Part shown: one piece after another, positions 1-9,651 of the stretch
How positions within the stretch are numbered: position 1 is the stretch's first letter
Layout: every line of letters starts with the position of its first letter
DNA from: Marinobacterium ramblicola
Lineage (GTDB): Bacteria; Pseudomonadota; Gammaproteobacteria; Pseudomonadales; Balneatricaceae
Assembly: GCF_019084545.1 (NCBI RefSeq)
Contig: NZ_JAHREP010000024.1
Location: forward strand, 1 to 64,000
Reading direction: 5' to 3'
Length of the DNA: 64,000 nt
Program-made: the position numbers and the translations under genes
The notes under the pieces: generated by a model
What the model was told of the DNA's origin: nothing
Seen by the model: only the letters and a program-made list of their open reading frames with translations
The model's database searches: none

Positions 1-74
1 GTCGTTAGCTCAGTTGGTAGAGCAGTTGGCTTTTAACCAATTGGTCATAGGTTCAAGTCCTATACGACCCACCA
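1..74 (+). tRNA. tRNA-Lys (anticodon TTT), 5' end cut by the window edge
   Basis: The cloverleaf is readable: D arm with TAGCTCAGTTGGTAGAGCA, anticodon loop CTTTTAA giving TTT, T arm GGTTCAAGTCC, and acceptor strand ACGACCC followed by A and an encoded CCA. The 3' acceptor strand pairs with GGGTCGT, so the first two G residues lie just before base 1. The identity is Lys(UUU). No clear T-tract terminator follows; 75-165 holds nothing I recognise. Confidence 0.95.
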
Positions 75-165
75 CTTCTCCTTTCCCCTTTTGTATCTCC
101 CTTTATTTCTTCTTCTGTAAGTTCCAGCGTCGGCCCTGCTTGTATCCGTGGGCCAGCGTATCGCC

Positions 166-666
166 CTAGCGATAGCTGACCTCGACAATCTCGAACCACT
201 CCTCAATCCCATCCGGCTTCTTCAACCAGATCTCGTCACCGGCCTGCTTCTTCAGCATCAGCCGGGCCAGTGGGGAATCAACACTGATATATCCCTTGGC
301 ATCACCGATCTCGTCGGCACCGACAATGCGGTATTCGCGCTGCTCGCCCTGCTCATCCTCCAGTTTGACCCAGGCGCCGAAGAACACCGTACTCCTGTCG
401 TCGGGGATGCGGTCGACCACATTGATAGTTTCCAGCCGCTTGGACAGGTAACGGATGCGGCGGTCGATCTCGCGCAGCTGCTTCTTGCCGTAGATATACT
501 CGGCGTTCTCCGAGCGGTCGCCCTGGGCAGCCGCCTCCTTGACCGCCTGGGTCACTTCGGGGCGTTTCTCCTTCCACAGGTACTTCAGCTCGGCATTGAG
601 CCGCTCATAGCCTTCAAGGGTGATATACGGGGCGCTTCGGGGCGCGGGCGGTCTCCAGCGTGACAT
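166..666 (-). CDS. greB: Transcript cleavage factor GreB
   Basis: This protein of 166 residues rescues backtracked RNA polymerase by stimulating cleavage of the 3' end of the nascent RNA in the secondary channel. The N-terminal coiled coil spans roughly residues 15-85. Its tip carries the acidic pair D50 and E53 within GDRSENAEY, the Mg-coordinating residues of the Gre family. The C-terminal FKBP-like domain follows from about residue 90. The basic surface and DEIWLKKPDG-type ending favour GreB over GreA. AGGAAG lies six bases before the ATG. It is a lone gene facing the tRNA; the next gene is divergent, so 667-744 should hold promoters for both. Confidence 0.95.
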   Translation of the reverse strand: MSRWRPPAPRSAPYITLEGYERLNAELKYLWKEKRPEVTQAVKEAAAQGDRSENAEYIYGKKQLREIDRRIRYLSKRLETINVVDRIPDDRSTVFFGAWVKLEDEQGEQREYRIVGADEIGDAKGYISVDSPLARLMLKKQAGDEIWLKKPDGIEEWFEIVEVSYR

Positions 667-744
667 CGCAACTTCCTGAATCCACTAAAATATTTAAAGA
701 ATATATCGGTTGGGCCGATAGGGGAAAGGTACTCGGGAGATGGC

Positions 745-1176
745 ATGCAAACGGAACGAATTCTACAGCGCATAGAGACCTACACGGCAGATCTGCCGCA
801 GGCGGTGCAGTCCTCCAATGGCGCCCGTTTTGCGATGCTGCTCAGCCTGATCGCCTCCAATCAGGAGCTGTACTCGCCGGTCAGGCAACCGGCCAGCGGG
901 GATGGCAGCTTCGAGCTGTTACAGGAATCGCTCAGCTATCCGGATCCCAACGAGTTTTACACCGAGCTGGTCGTCGATCGGCTCAACCGTTCGGTCAATG
1001 CCGGCCAGCGTGGCGAGTACGCATACCTGATCAGCCATGTCGATACCCAGGCGCATACCCCGCGTCAGGGTAGAATCGCCTCCGACAGCTTCGAGCAGGT
1101 TGCGCTCGCCTCCAGCGGCCGTATGATGATCGATCTGATCGACCGCTCACGTCACTCGATCGAGGTGCATGCCTGA
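745..1176 (+). CDS. Conserved-looking protein of unknown function (143 aa)
   Basis: I do not recognise this family. The product is a small soluble protein with no signal peptide or membrane segment. It looks mostly helical (residues 1-45 and 110-143), with a middle stretch rich in polar residues and the phrase GEYAYLISHVDTQ. The ATG has GGAG five bases upstream. It is divergent from greB and lies 51 bases before the DMT transporter gene on the same strand, so co-transcription with the transporter is possible. Codon choice matches the neighbours, which supports a real gene. No catalytic motif is evident. Confidence 0.7.
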   Translation: MQTERILQRIETYTADLPQAVQSSNGARFAMLLSLIASNQELYSPVRQPASGDGSFELLQESLSYPDPNEFYTELVVDRLNRSVNAGQRGEYAYLISHVDTQAHTPRQGRIASDSFEQVALASSGRMMIDLIDRSRHSIEVHA

Positions 1177-1227
1177 GTACAGGCTCGGTGAGCGTTAAGC
1201 CCGTTAGTCTCCGCCAAGGATCTTTCC

Positions 1228-2118
1228 ATGTCCGTTAAAAATCAGTCCCGCGCCATGTTGCTCGGCGGTGCGGCCGTACTGCTCTGGTCCACCGTGGCGA
1301 CGGCGTTCAAGCTCTCGCTGCAGTGGCTGTCGCCGCTGCAACTGCTTGGCTGGGCCAGCCTGTTTTCGACCCTGGTGCTGGCGGTTGCGGTCAGTTGGCA
1401 GCATCAGTGGGGGGCGCTGTTTGCTACGCTGAAGGCGCGACCGGTCTATTACCTGCTGCTTGGTGCGATCAACCCGGCGATCTATTACCTGGTGCTGTTT
1501 CGCGCCTACGATCTTCTTCCGGCGCAGCAGGCGCAGGCGATCAACTACACCTGGGCGCTGACGCTGTCGCTGCTGGCGGTACCGTTGCTCAAACAGCCAC
1601 TGCGGAAACGGGATATGATCGCGCTGTGCGGCGGTTACCTGGGTGCGCTGATGATCGCCACCCGTGGCGATCTGCTGGCGCTGGACTTCGACAGCGGCGA
1701 AGGGGTGGCGCTGGCGATGATCAGCACCCTGTTCTGGGCTCTGTACTGGATCCTGAACGCGCGAGGCACGGCACCGGCCACGGTGATGCTGCTGATCTGT
1801 TTTCTGGTCGGTACGCCGCTGGTGTGGGCGCTGATGGCCTGGCAGGGCGAACTGATGCTGCCTGAACCCCGGGCGCTGCTGGGGGCGGCCTATGTCGGCC
1901 TGTTCGAGATGGGGGTCACCTTCATGCTTTGGCTCGGTGCCATGCGCAGTGCCGTGCATGTGAGCCGGGTCAGTAACCTGATCTTCCTGTCGCCGTTTCT
2001 GTCGCTGGTGTTTATCCGCTATCTGCTGGAGGAGCCGATCGCACCGGCGACCTTTATCGGGCTGGCGTTGATCATCGCGGCGGTGGTCTATCAGCAGCGT
2101 GGAGAGAGGGAGGCGTAG
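1228..2118 (+). CDS. EamA/DMT-superfamily inner-membrane transporter
   Basis: The 296 residues form about ten hydrophobic helices arranged as two repeats of five, the EamA layout of drug/metabolite transporters. The N-terminal segment (LLGGAAVLLWSTVATAFKL) is typical of the first helix of family members such as RhtA or YdcZ-like exporters. The substrate cannot be read from sequence; relatives export amino acids, metabolites or drugs. AAGGA precedes the ATG by seven bases. It follows the unknown 143-aa gene on the same strand and ends just before a long palindromic repeat that separates it from convergent zntB. Confidence 0.88.
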   Translation: MSVKNQSRAMLLGGAAVLLWSTVATAFKLSLQWLSPLQLLGWASLFSTLVLAVAVSWQHQWGALFATLKARPVYYLLLGAINPAIYYLVLFRAYDLLPAQQAQAINYTWALTLSLLAVPLLKQPLRKRDMIALCGGYLGALMIATRGDLLALDFDSGEGVALAMISTLFWALYWILNARGTAPATVMLLICFLVGTPLVWALMAWQGELMLPEPRALLGAAYVGLFEMGVTFMLWLGAMRSAVHVSRVSNLIFLSPFLSLVFIRYLLEEPIAPATFIGLALIIAAVVYQQRGEREA

Positions 2119-2132
2119 GGGGCGGGGCCAGA

Positions 2133-2275
2133 AGGGGTAGTGCTTTCCGGGACACGCTGCAAGTACATCCCTGTAAGCTCGGCGCCGGCATTGACCGCCA
2201 AGGATGGCGGGAATGCCGAAAACGCAGGAGCATTTTTCGGCCCTGCCGGCGACGGTCCCGGAAAGCACTACCCCT
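2133..2275. repeat. Long palindromic intergenic element, copy A (perfect 21-bp arms)
   Basis: Arms at 2133-2153 and 2255-2275 are perfect inverted copies (left arm begins AGGGGTAGTGCTTTCCGG). Inside are nested hairpins: CCGCCA/TGGCGG around 2195-2210, GCCGAAAA/TTTTTCGGC around 2215-2241, and GCCGGCA/TGCCGGC. The core begins GACACGCTG, continues through TACATCCCTGTAAGCTCGGC, and ends GACGGTC. A similar core with different arms occurs at 9652-9744. The element sits between convergent genes and could act as a bidirectional transcription end, although no T-tract is present. No ORF fills it. Confidence 0.85.
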
Positions 2276-2299
2276 CCCGGCCTTGGCGAGTCAGGAGGC

Positions 2300-3274
2300 T
2301 CAGAGCCAGCGCCGCCGCCGGAACAGCCAGATCTGTCCGGCGACCAGGATGCAGAGAAAGATCGAGAACAGCCCGAACGCATAGGGGGTGTCGGCGCCGG
2401 GTATGCCACCCACGTTGATCCCAAGCAGTCCGGTAAGAAAGCCCAGCGGCAGGAAGATCGCGGCGATCAGCGACAGGATATACATGCGCTGGTTGAGCTG
2501 GTCGGAGAGCTGGCTGATCAGCTCCTCCTGCGCCATGGCGGCGCGCTCGCGGATCATATCCAGATCTTCGATATGGCGCAGCAGACGGTCGCTGATTTCG
2601 CGCAGCAGCAGCTTCTGCTCGGCGCTGATCCAGGTCAGCCGCTCGCTCTGCAGCTGGTTGAACGCGTCGCGCTGAGGGCCGAAATAGCGGCGCAGGCGGA
2701 TGGTCTGGCGGCGCAGGCCCGCTAACGACTGACGCAGCGTGGTATCGTGCTGCTCCAGTATATCCAGCTCCAGGGCGGAGAGGGTCTCCTCCGTTTCCTC
2801 GACCACGTCGCCCATCCGCATCACCAGACGATCGCTCAGCTCGATCAAAAACTCGGCTGTATCCTGTGGCGCGTTTCCGGCGCGGCAATCGGCGGCCAGG
2901 TTGGTGATCGATTGCAGCCGGCGCTTGCGAGTGGACACAATCAGCTTGGGCGTGACGTAGAGGCGAACCGAAACCATATCGTCGGGGTCGGCGCCCGGAT
3001 TCAGGTTGACGCCGCGCAGGGCGATCAGCAGGCCATCGCCGATCTGGGTCGCGCGTGGGCGGGTGTTCTCGGTGAGCAGTGCTTCGGTGATCAGTTCCGG
3101 CAGTTCGGAGTCGTGCAGCAGCCAGTGCTGCGCGGAGGGGTCGGTGTAGTCCAGATGCAACCAGAGTATGCCCTGTTCCGGTGTCCAGGCTTGAATCTCG
3201 GCACCGCTTAGATCACGGGCGCCGCCCGTACCATCGAGCAGCAGGGCGTGCAGCGGATTCTCCGGATGGGTCAT
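2300..3274 (-). CDS. zntB: Zinc transporter ZntB (CorA-family membrane protein)
   Basis: The protein has 324 residues: a long cytoplasmic alpha/beta domain and helical funnel (about 1-260), then two C-terminal transmembrane helices with the family GxN signature as GIN at 285-287, followed by VGGIPG. ZntB-type proteins use this variant and transport Zn2+ across the inner membrane, whereas classical CorA (Mg/Co) has GMN with a YGMNF context. It ends in a basic tail, RRRRWL, on the cytoplasmic side. It lies 12 bases after the 130-aa gene at 3287-3679 on the same strand, so the small genes upstream may share its transcript. Confidence 0.88.
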   Translation of the reverse strand: MTHPENPLHALLLDGTGGARDLSGAEIQAWTPEQGILWLHLDYTDPSAQHWLLHDSELPELITEALLTENTRPRATQIGDGLLIALRGVNLNPGADPDDMVSVRLYVTPKLIVSTRKRRLQSITNLAADCRAGNAPQDTAEFLIELSDRLVMRMGDVVEETEETLSALELDILEQHDTTLRQSLAGLRRQTIRLRRYFGPQRDAFNQLQSERLTWISAEQKLLLREISDRLLRHIEDLDMIRERAAMAQEELISQLSDQLNQRMYILSLIAAIFLPLGFLTGLLGINVGGIPGADTPYAFGLFSIFLCILVAGQIWLFRRRRWL

Positions 3275-3286
3275 GGGGCCCGTCCT

Positions 3287-3679
3287 TCAGCTATTGGGCC
3301 ACTGGATCTTTTCGGCAATGCCGTTCTCGACCCGCCACCACTCCTCTTCCTCGCTGTCGTTGCTCTCGGTCCAGCTTTCGGCGATGCAGCGGACCTGAGT
3401 ATCGAGGGCTCTGGCGACTTCGTGGGCGCAATCGATATCCCGTGCCCAGGGGGTTTTGTCGGAGCGGAACCAGATGCTGATCCAGGCCTTGCCGACCGCT
3501 TTCTCGTGGATCATCACCGGGACGGTACAGCGATCGATACAGACCTCCAGCGCATGGGTGCCACCGACGCTGTTCAGCGTGCGCACCTCTTCGCAGCGCT
3601 CGCCGAGCCATTCAAGAATCGTCTCCAGTGGGCAGTTCTTGATATATACCTCGATATCGGGATGGCGCTGTTCACTCAT
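3287..3679 (-). CDS. Small soluble protein of unknown function (130 aa)
   Basis: I do not recognise the family. The protein is acidic, with a C-terminal run DSEEEEWWRVENG and several Trp residues (WLGER, WISIWF, WARDIDCAHEV). It has no signal peptide and no membrane helix; the alternating beta/alpha pattern suggests one compact domain. Five cysteines (C16, C29, C47, C51 and one near 84, with CIDRC as a CxxxC pair) could bind metal or form disulfides, but no known motif is present. The start ATG overlaps the stop of the upstream 87-aa membrane protein by eight bases (ATGAGTGA), indicating translational coupling. zntB follows 12 bases downstream. Confidence 0.7.
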   Translation of the reverse strand: MSEQRHPDIEVYIKNCPLETILEWLGERCEEVRTLNSVGGTHALEVCIDRCTVPVMIHEKAVGKAWISIWFRSDKTPWARDIDCAHEVARALDTQVRCIAESWTESNDSEEEEWWRVENGIAEKIQWPNS

Positions 3680-3935
3680 GTTTTTTGTCCAGAAAGCTGA
3701 GGATGCGAAGTACGCTGAGGCTCAGATAGCCGAATGCAGCGAGTATGATACCGCCCCCGATCAGGATCAAGCCGGTCAAGGCGATGAGCTCGGCGTTCAG
3801 CCCGGGCGGGAGCAGGTACTGCCCGGCACCGACCAGGGTCAGGCCGAGCGCAAACAGGCTGAAGCCGGTCAGCAGCAGGGAGAAATTCTGCCTTGGGCTA
3901 TTGGCACGTGTATGCAGCCAGTCACGTATACGCAT
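3672..3935 (-). CDS. Small inner-membrane protein of unknown function (87 aa)
   Basis: The sequence reads as a basic N terminus (MRIRDWLHTRANSPRQN), then two transmembrane helices at about 18-42 and 51-78, then a short charged cytoplasmic end (LDKKHE). This two-helix hairpin has both termini predicted inside. Nothing identifies a function. It is the first gene of a possible three-gene run (this gene, the 130-aa protein, zntB) and overlaps the next start by eight bases. Upstream, 3936-4020 is a short gap before the end of rlmA, so a promoter may lie there. Confidence 0.65.
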   Translation of the reverse strand: MRIRDWLHTRANSPRQNFSLLLTGFSLFALGLTLVGAGQYLLPPGLNAELIALTGLILIGGGIILAAFGYLSLSVLRILSFLDKKHE

Positions 3936-4020
3936 AGTTTTTTGGGGCGGTCAGGTTGCCGTATCTGCTATGGGGCTCATCATATAGGAATCATATGGGA
4001 CCCGAGTTTGTCCAACTGGT

Positions 4021-4875
4021 TCAGATTGCGTTGTCGTCCTGTCGACGACGGTAAACACCCAGTCGGATATCCGCATGGCAGTTTAGCTGCCCATGCTCGA
4101 GTATGGCAGCGTGTACGGCGGGTTTGATCCGCTGTCCGTGCGGGGTCATCGTCAGCAGATCATCGATCCCCTGGGCGCTGTCGATCTCGAAGTCGAAGGT
4201 CAGCGTCTCGGTACGCAGAGGCTCGAACAGACTGTCCAGCTCCGCGGTCGGATCGTATTCCCTCTGCCGTACCTCGTCGTAGATCAACTCGCGCAGTTCC
4301 ATCAGGTGAGACGGTCCCGGCCAGACTACGATCAGCAGCCCGCCGGGCTTGAGCGCCCGGGCCATAGGGGCGGGCATGACGCGGCTGAACATCAGTGTCA
4401 GCGCATCCAGCGAGCCTTGTGGCAGCGGGATGTCGGCGCCGGTGGCGACCAGCCAGTCGATACTGTCGCTGCGTCTGCACGCGGCCTTGACCGCATGTTT
4501 GGAGATATCGAGTCCGGCGATCTGCGGGCTGAAACCGGCGGCGCTCAATGCTTCCTCGATCTGCACGGTGTAGTAGCCCTCGCCGCAGCCCAGATCGAGC
4601 AGGTGTGGATTCTGGATACCGGACAGCTCGGCGATCAGCAACTGATTGAGCTGTTCGGCGATCAGCCAGTAGTAGCCGGCGTCGAGAAAGCGGCGCCGGG
4701 CCTGGATCATCTCGCTGTTATCGCCCGGGTCCTTGGACTTCTTTCGTTGTGCCAGCAGCAGGTTCCAGTAGCCCTGGCGGGCGCGGTCGAAACTGTGGCC
4801 GGCGTCGCAGCGCAGGGATTTGACCTCGGTGTCGGCCTGCAGCAGGGCGTGGCAGACCGGGCAGCTCAGTTGCAT
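4021..4875 (-). CDS. rlmA: 23S rRNA (guanine-N1)-methyltransferase RlmA
   Basis: RlmA methylates N1 of a guanine in helix 35 of 23S rRNA (G745 in E. coli). The N-terminal zinc finger is clear: C5, C8, C23 and H27 in CPVC...CDAGHSFDRA. The Rossmann SAM-binding domain follows, with HLLDLGCGEGYYT near residue 100 and LTLMFSRVMP further on. The length of 284 residues is normal for the family. The ATG at 4875 aligns with the usual MxxxCPxC start; a GTG three bases earlier is equally well placed from AAGGA. It is the last gene of the dap run and starts seven bases past the dapE stop. Confidence 0.93.
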   Translation of the reverse strand: MQLSCPVCHALLQADTEVKSLRCDAGHSFDRARQGYWNLLLAQRKKSKDPGDNSEMIQARRRFLDAGYYWLIAEQLNQLLIAELSGIQNPHLLDLGCGEGYYTVQIEEALSAAGFSPQIAGLDISKHAVKAACRRSDSIDWLVATGADIPLPQGSLDALTLMFSRVMPAPMARALKPGGLLIVVWPGPSHLMELRELIYDEVRQREYDPTAELDSLFEPLRTETLTFDFEIDSAQGIDDLLTMTPHGQRIKPAVHAAILEHGQLNCHADIRLGVYRRRQDDNAI

Positions 4876-4882
4876 CACGGGC

Positions 4883-6061
<1,179 letters not shown>

Positions 6062-6077
6062 CTACGCCCCATCCGGT

Positions 6078-7109
6078 TTAGTTATGCTTGTGCAGCTCTT
6101 CATTCAGCTCGATCGCGCTCTTGTTGGTTTTCACCTCGATGCGACCGTTCTGGGAGTTGCGGCGGAACAGCAGGTCGGTCTTGCCGGCCAGCTCGGACGC
6201 CTTGACCACGCCCACTTCCTGGTTCTGGTCATCCAGTACGGTGACCTTGGAGCCGCCGGTGACATAGAGGCCGGCTTCCAGCGTGCAGCGATCGCCCAGC
6301 GGAATGCCAAGACCGGCGTTGGCGCCGAGCAGGCAGTTCTCGCCCACCGAGATCACCACGTTGTTACCGCCGGACAGGGTGCCCATGGTGGAGGCGCCAC
6401 CACCGATATCGGAGCCGTTGCCGACCACGACGCCAGCGGAGATGCGGCCTTCGACCATGCTCACGCCCAGGGTGCCGGCATTGAAGTTGATGAAGCCCTC
6501 GTGCATCACGGTGGTGCCTTCACCGACATGGGCGCCGAGGCGGATGCGGGAGGCATCGCCGATACGGGTACCGGTCGGGACCACGTAGTTGGCCATTTTC
6601 GGGAACTTGTCCACCGACAGCACATCCAGTACACGGCCCTGGGCGCGGGCGGCCAGTTGGCGACGGGGCAGATCTTCCAGGGCGATGGCGCCTTCGGAGG
6701 TCCAGGCCACGTTGGGCAGCAGGCCGAACATGCCGGTCAGGTTCAGGCCGTGCGGCTTGACCAGACGGTGGGAGAGCAGCGACAGCTTCAGGTACACCTC
6801 GGCGGTGCTGCCAGGCGCGGCGTCGGTTTCCAGGATGCAGAGCACCAGCGGCTGTTTGCTGCCTTCCAGTACTTCGGTGATGACGGCCTGATCTTCGGCA
6901 CCGACGGAGAGGAAGGCCTCTTCGAGCTTTTTCAGCGCTGCCGCGTTGATCTCGATTGCCGCGTTGCCGCCGGTGTAATCCACCGCCTTGGACACGGCAC
7001 CGATCAGCTTGTCGTCGGCAGCGAGCAGCGGTGCGTTGTAGTAGACCTCCAGCCAGTCACCGGCGCTGGATTTGGTTCCGACACCCAGGCCGAATGCGAA
7101 GTTTGCCAT
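6078..7109 (-). CDS. dapD: Tetrahydrodipicolinate N-succinyltransferase DapD (long form)
   Basis: The enzyme uses succinyl-CoA to succinylate tetrahydrodipicolinate, committing the pathway to the succinylase branch. At 343 residues it is the long form known from Pseudomonas and actinobacteria rather than the 274-residue E. coli type. The middle third is a left-handed beta helix with hexapeptide repeats (GTRIGDASRIRLGAHVGEGT, GRISAGVVVGNGSDIGGGA). The N-terminal alpha/beta domain (1-130) and the C-terminal strand-rich tail fit the family. GAGGAT sits seven bases before the ATG. It lies between the ArsC-like gene and dapE. Confidence 0.96.
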   Translation of the reverse strand: MANFAFGLGVGTKSSAGDWLEVYYNAPLLAADDKLIGAVSKAVDYTGGNAAIEINAAALKKLEEAFLSVGAEDQAVITEVLEGSKQPLVLCILETDAAPGSTAEVYLKLSLLSHRLVKPHGLNLTGMFGLLPNVAWTSEGAIALEDLPRRQLAARAQGRVLDVLSVDKFPKMANYVVPTGTRIGDASRIRLGAHVGEGTTVMHEGFINFNAGTLGVSMVEGRISAGVVVGNGSDIGGGASTMGTLSGGNNVVISVGENCLLGANAGLGIPLGDRCTLEAGLYVTGGSKVTVLDDQNQEVGVVKASELAGKTDLLFRRNSQNGRIEVKTNKSAIELNEELHKHN

Positions 7110-7138
7110 CTTGATATCCTCGTATCTCGTTTAACTGT

Positions 7139-7489
7139 TTATGCCACGCCGAACAGGGCGGCGTAGTCGTCAGCCTTGAAGCCGATACGGATCTCGCCGT
7201 TGTGCTCCAAAACCGGTCGTTTGATCAATGTGGGCTGCTCCACGAGCAGGGCACGCAACCCATCCTCATCCAGATTGTCGCGCTGCTCAGCGGGAAGTGC
7301 CCGCCAGGTGGTGCCGCGCTTGTTCAGAACGGTCTCCAGACCCAGCGCATCACACCAGCGATCCACCTGTGCCCGTTGCAGGCCATCCTTGCGAAAATCG
7401 TGAAACTCATACGCCTGACTGTTGGTTTCCAGCCATTTACGCGTTTTGCGTACCGTGTCGCAGTTGCTGATTCCGTACAGGGTAGTCAT
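7139..7489 (-). CDS. yffB: ArsC/Spx-family protein, YffB type
   Basis: This thioredoxin-fold protein of 116 residues has a single N-terminal cysteine (C10 in YGISNCDTVRKTRKWL) and the conserved KRPV segment late in the chain (LIKRPVLEHNG). These mark the YffB subgroup of ArsC-like proteins. Members are thought to act as glutathione-dependent thiol reductases, but the physiological substrate is unknown, and arsenate reduction should not be assumed. The gene sits between dapC (11 bases upstream) and dapD (29 bases downstream). I recall this neighbourhood from other gammaproteobacteria, but the sequence gives no clue to a direct lysine role. Confidence 0.88.
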   Translation of the reverse strand: MTTLYGISNCDTVRKTRKWLETNSQAYEFHDFRKDGLQRAQVDRWCDALGLETVLNKRGTTWRALPAEQRDNLDEDGLRALLVEQPTLIKRPVLEHNGEIRIGFKADDYAALFGVA

Positions 7490-7500
7490 GAACTTTTTCC

Positions 7501-8709
7501 TTACAGCGATTCCACGTAGCGACGGATCCGCTCGGCGGCCTCGATCACCTCTGACACCGTGGCGACCAGCGCCATACGCACGAAACCGGCGCCGGGCAGG
7601 CGGCCGTCGGCCATCGGCCGCGACAGGTAGCGACCCGGCAGCACGGTCAGGTGCTGCTGCTCGAACAGGCCGCGGGTGAACTGGTCGTCATCGATCGGCG
7701 TTGGTGTCCACAGGTAGAAGCTGGCCTCCGGTGTCTTCACGTCGAGTACCGGCGACAATATCTTGATCGCGGCGTCGAACTTGTGCCGGTACTGGCTGCG
7801 GTTTTCCAGCACGTGATTCTCGTCGTTCCACGCGGCGATCGAGGCCAGCTGGTGCTGAATCTGCATCGCCCCGCCGTGGTAGGTGCGGTAGAGCAGGAAC
7901 GGTTCGATCAACTCGGCGTCACCGGCGATAAAACCGGAGCGCAGACCGGGCAGGTTGGAGCGCTTGGACAGGCTGTGGAACACCACGCAGTTGCGGTAGT
8001 CGTGGCGACCCAGTTCGGCGCAGGCCTGCAGCAGCCCGACCGGCGGCTTGCTCTCGTCGAAGTAAAGCTCCGAGTAGCACTCATCGGAGGCGATGATGAA
8101 ATCGTACTCGTCGGCCAGCGCGATCAGCTTCTTCAGCTGCGCCATGTTGTGTACCGCTCCGGTCGGATTGCCGGGAGAGCAGACGAACAGCAGCTGGGTG
8201 CGCTTCCAGACATCGGCCGGAATCGCATCATAGTCCGGGATAAACCCGTGTTCCGGCAGGCAGGGCAGATAGTAGGGCTCGGCGCCGGACAGGTAGGCGG
8301 CGCCCTCGTAGATCTGGTAGAAGGGGTCCGGCATCATCAACAGGGCGTCGGGGCTACGCTGGATCGCGGCTTGGGCGAAGGCGAAGATCGCCTCACGGGT
8401 GCCGTTGACCGGTAGTATGTGCCGTTCCGCACTGAGGCTGCCCGCTTGCAGCTTGAAGCGTCGGGTACACCAGTCCGCCATGCTTTGGCGCAGTTCAAGC
8501 ATCCCCACCGTGGTGGGATAAACCGATACCTTGTCCAGACTATCGCGCAGCACATCAAGCACGAACGGCGGTGCCGGATGTTTCGGCTCGCCTATCCCCA
8601 ATGAGATGTGTTCGAGAGCGGCCGGTGGCGTAACACCCTGCTTGAGCAGCGCGAGCTTTTCGAACGGGTAGGGCTGCAGGCGATCGAGATCGGGATTCAT
8701 ACGGCTCAT
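7501..8709 (-). CDS. dapC: Succinyldiaminopimelate transaminase DapC
   Basis: This class I aminotransferase of 402 residues converts N-succinyl-2-amino-6-ketopimelate to N-succinyl-diaminopimelate. The PLP Schiff-base lysine is K249 in FHSLSKRSNLPGLRSGF. Also present are CSPGNPTGAV (residues 177-186), IASDECYSELYFDE, and the glycine-rich NGTREAI phosphate site. The SKRSN and FxxYH-like features match DapC rather than generic aspartate transaminases, and the location beside dapD and dapE agrees. AAGGA is seven bases before the ATG. It is the first gene of the lysine run, so its promoter should lie in 8710-8903, shared with the divergent phosphodiesterase. Confidence 0.93.
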   Translation of the reverse strand: MSRMNPDLDRLQPYPFEKLALLKQGVTPPAALEHISLGIGEPKHPAPPFVLDVLRDSLDKVSVYPTTVGMLELRQSMADWCTRRFKLQAGSLSAERHILPVNGTREAIFAFAQAAIQRSPDALLMMPDPFYQIYEGAAYLSGAEPYYLPCLPEHGFIPDYDAIPADVWKRTQLLFVCSPGNPTGAVHNMAQLKKLIALADEYDFIIASDECYSELYFDESKPPVGLLQACAELGRHDYRNCVVFHSLSKRSNLPGLRSGFIAGDAELIEPFLLYRTYHGGAMQIQHQLASIAAWNDENHVLENRSQYRHKFDAAIKILSPVLDVKTPEASFYLWTPTPIDDDQFTRGLFEQQHLTVLPGRYLSRPMADGRLPGAGFVRMALVATVSEVIEAAERIRRYVESL

Positions 8710-8903
8710 GGATATGTCCTTCAGACTTTCCTTCTAACCCGCACCCGGCGTGCGGAAATGGCGGCGGTTTAACGCTAAATAGGGCCGCAAAGTATACCGG
8801 ATGGCGGACCTTGGGCCAATTGGCGCAAAGGCCGGAGAGCGGCATCCACAGTCGGAAACACTGGCTTATACTCTGTCTAAGCTATCGAAAGGGAATAGAG
8901 ATC

Positions 8904-9629
8904 ATGCTGGAGAGCGGTATTCCACGCATCATCGGTCACCGCGGCGTACGCAAGCTGGCGCCGGAAAACTCGCTCAGCGGCGTGCGCGAGGCGGCGCGTC
9001 AGGGGGCGCGCTGGGTCGAGCTGGATGTCACCCTGCTCGGCGACGGCACGCCGGTGATCCACCACGATGATGATCTGGCCCGGTTGTGTGGCCGGCCACA
9101 GCCGCTGCGTAGCCTGAGCCTGGCGGATCTGCCGCGGATCGATATCGGCAGCCATTATCGTGATTCGCCGCCGGAGCCTTTGCCGACTCTGACCGAGATG
9201 CTGGCGCTGCTCGACGAGCTGGAGATGGGGCTGAATCTGGAGGTGAAGGATCACGGTGAGGACCCGCGCTATGTGATCCAGCAGATCGTACCGATTATCG
9301 AACGCTTCGATCCCGAGCGCCTGATCCTGTCCAGCTTCAGCAGCGAGCAGCTGCGTCAGTGCCAGCTGCTGCTGCCGGATCTGAGGCGGGGGCTTATCAC
9401 CGCCCGCCTGCCACCGGACTGGCCGCTGCTGCTGGAGAATCTGGGGATCTACAGCGTGCACTATCGCTGGCAGGCGTTGCGGGACAAGGAGCTGGCACTG
9501 CTGACCGCCACCGGTCGACCGGTGATCTGCTGGACGGTGAACAACCGGATTGCGGGTGAGCGGCTGCTGAGGAAGGGGGTGACGGCGATCATTACCGATG
9601 ATCCGCGGCCGTTTTCGCGGTTTCTCTGA
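8904..9629 (+). CDS. Glycerophosphodiester phosphodiesterase (GDPD, cytoplasmic type)
   Basis: The 241-residue TIM-barrel enzyme hydrolyses glycerophosphodiesters to glycerol-3-phosphate and an alcohol. Key residues are visible: H12-R13-G14 and E21-N22 (IIGHRG...APEN), the ExD ligands in WVELDVTLLGDGTPVIHHDDDL, and NLEVKD. There is no signal peptide, so it resembles E. coli UgpQ rather than periplasmic GlpQ. A longer frame runs back to 8811, but the family starts just before the IGHRG motif, and the ATG at 8904 has a GAG element five bases upstream. It is followed by a palindromic repeat. No ugp transporter genes adjoin. Confidence 0.92.
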   Translation: MLESGIPRIIGHRGVRKLAPENSLSGVREAARQGARWVELDVTLLGDGTPVIHHDDDLARLCGRPQPLRSLSLADLPRIDIGSHYRDSPPEPLPTLTEMLALLDELEMGLNLEVKDHGEDPRYVIQQIVPIIERFDPERLILSSFSSEQLRQCQLLLPDLRRGLITARLPPDWPLLLENLGIYSVHYRWQALRDKELALLTATGRPVICWTVNNRIAGERLLRKGVTAIITDDPRPFSRFL

Positions 9630-9651
9630 GGATAGATTCAGGGTGGGGCGC

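Noticed and set aside
1204-2424. 406-codon minus-strand frame opposite the EamA transporter
   Set aside because: Gln/Arg/His-rich shadow; the plus-strand frame has ten membrane helices and a proper ribosome-binding site.
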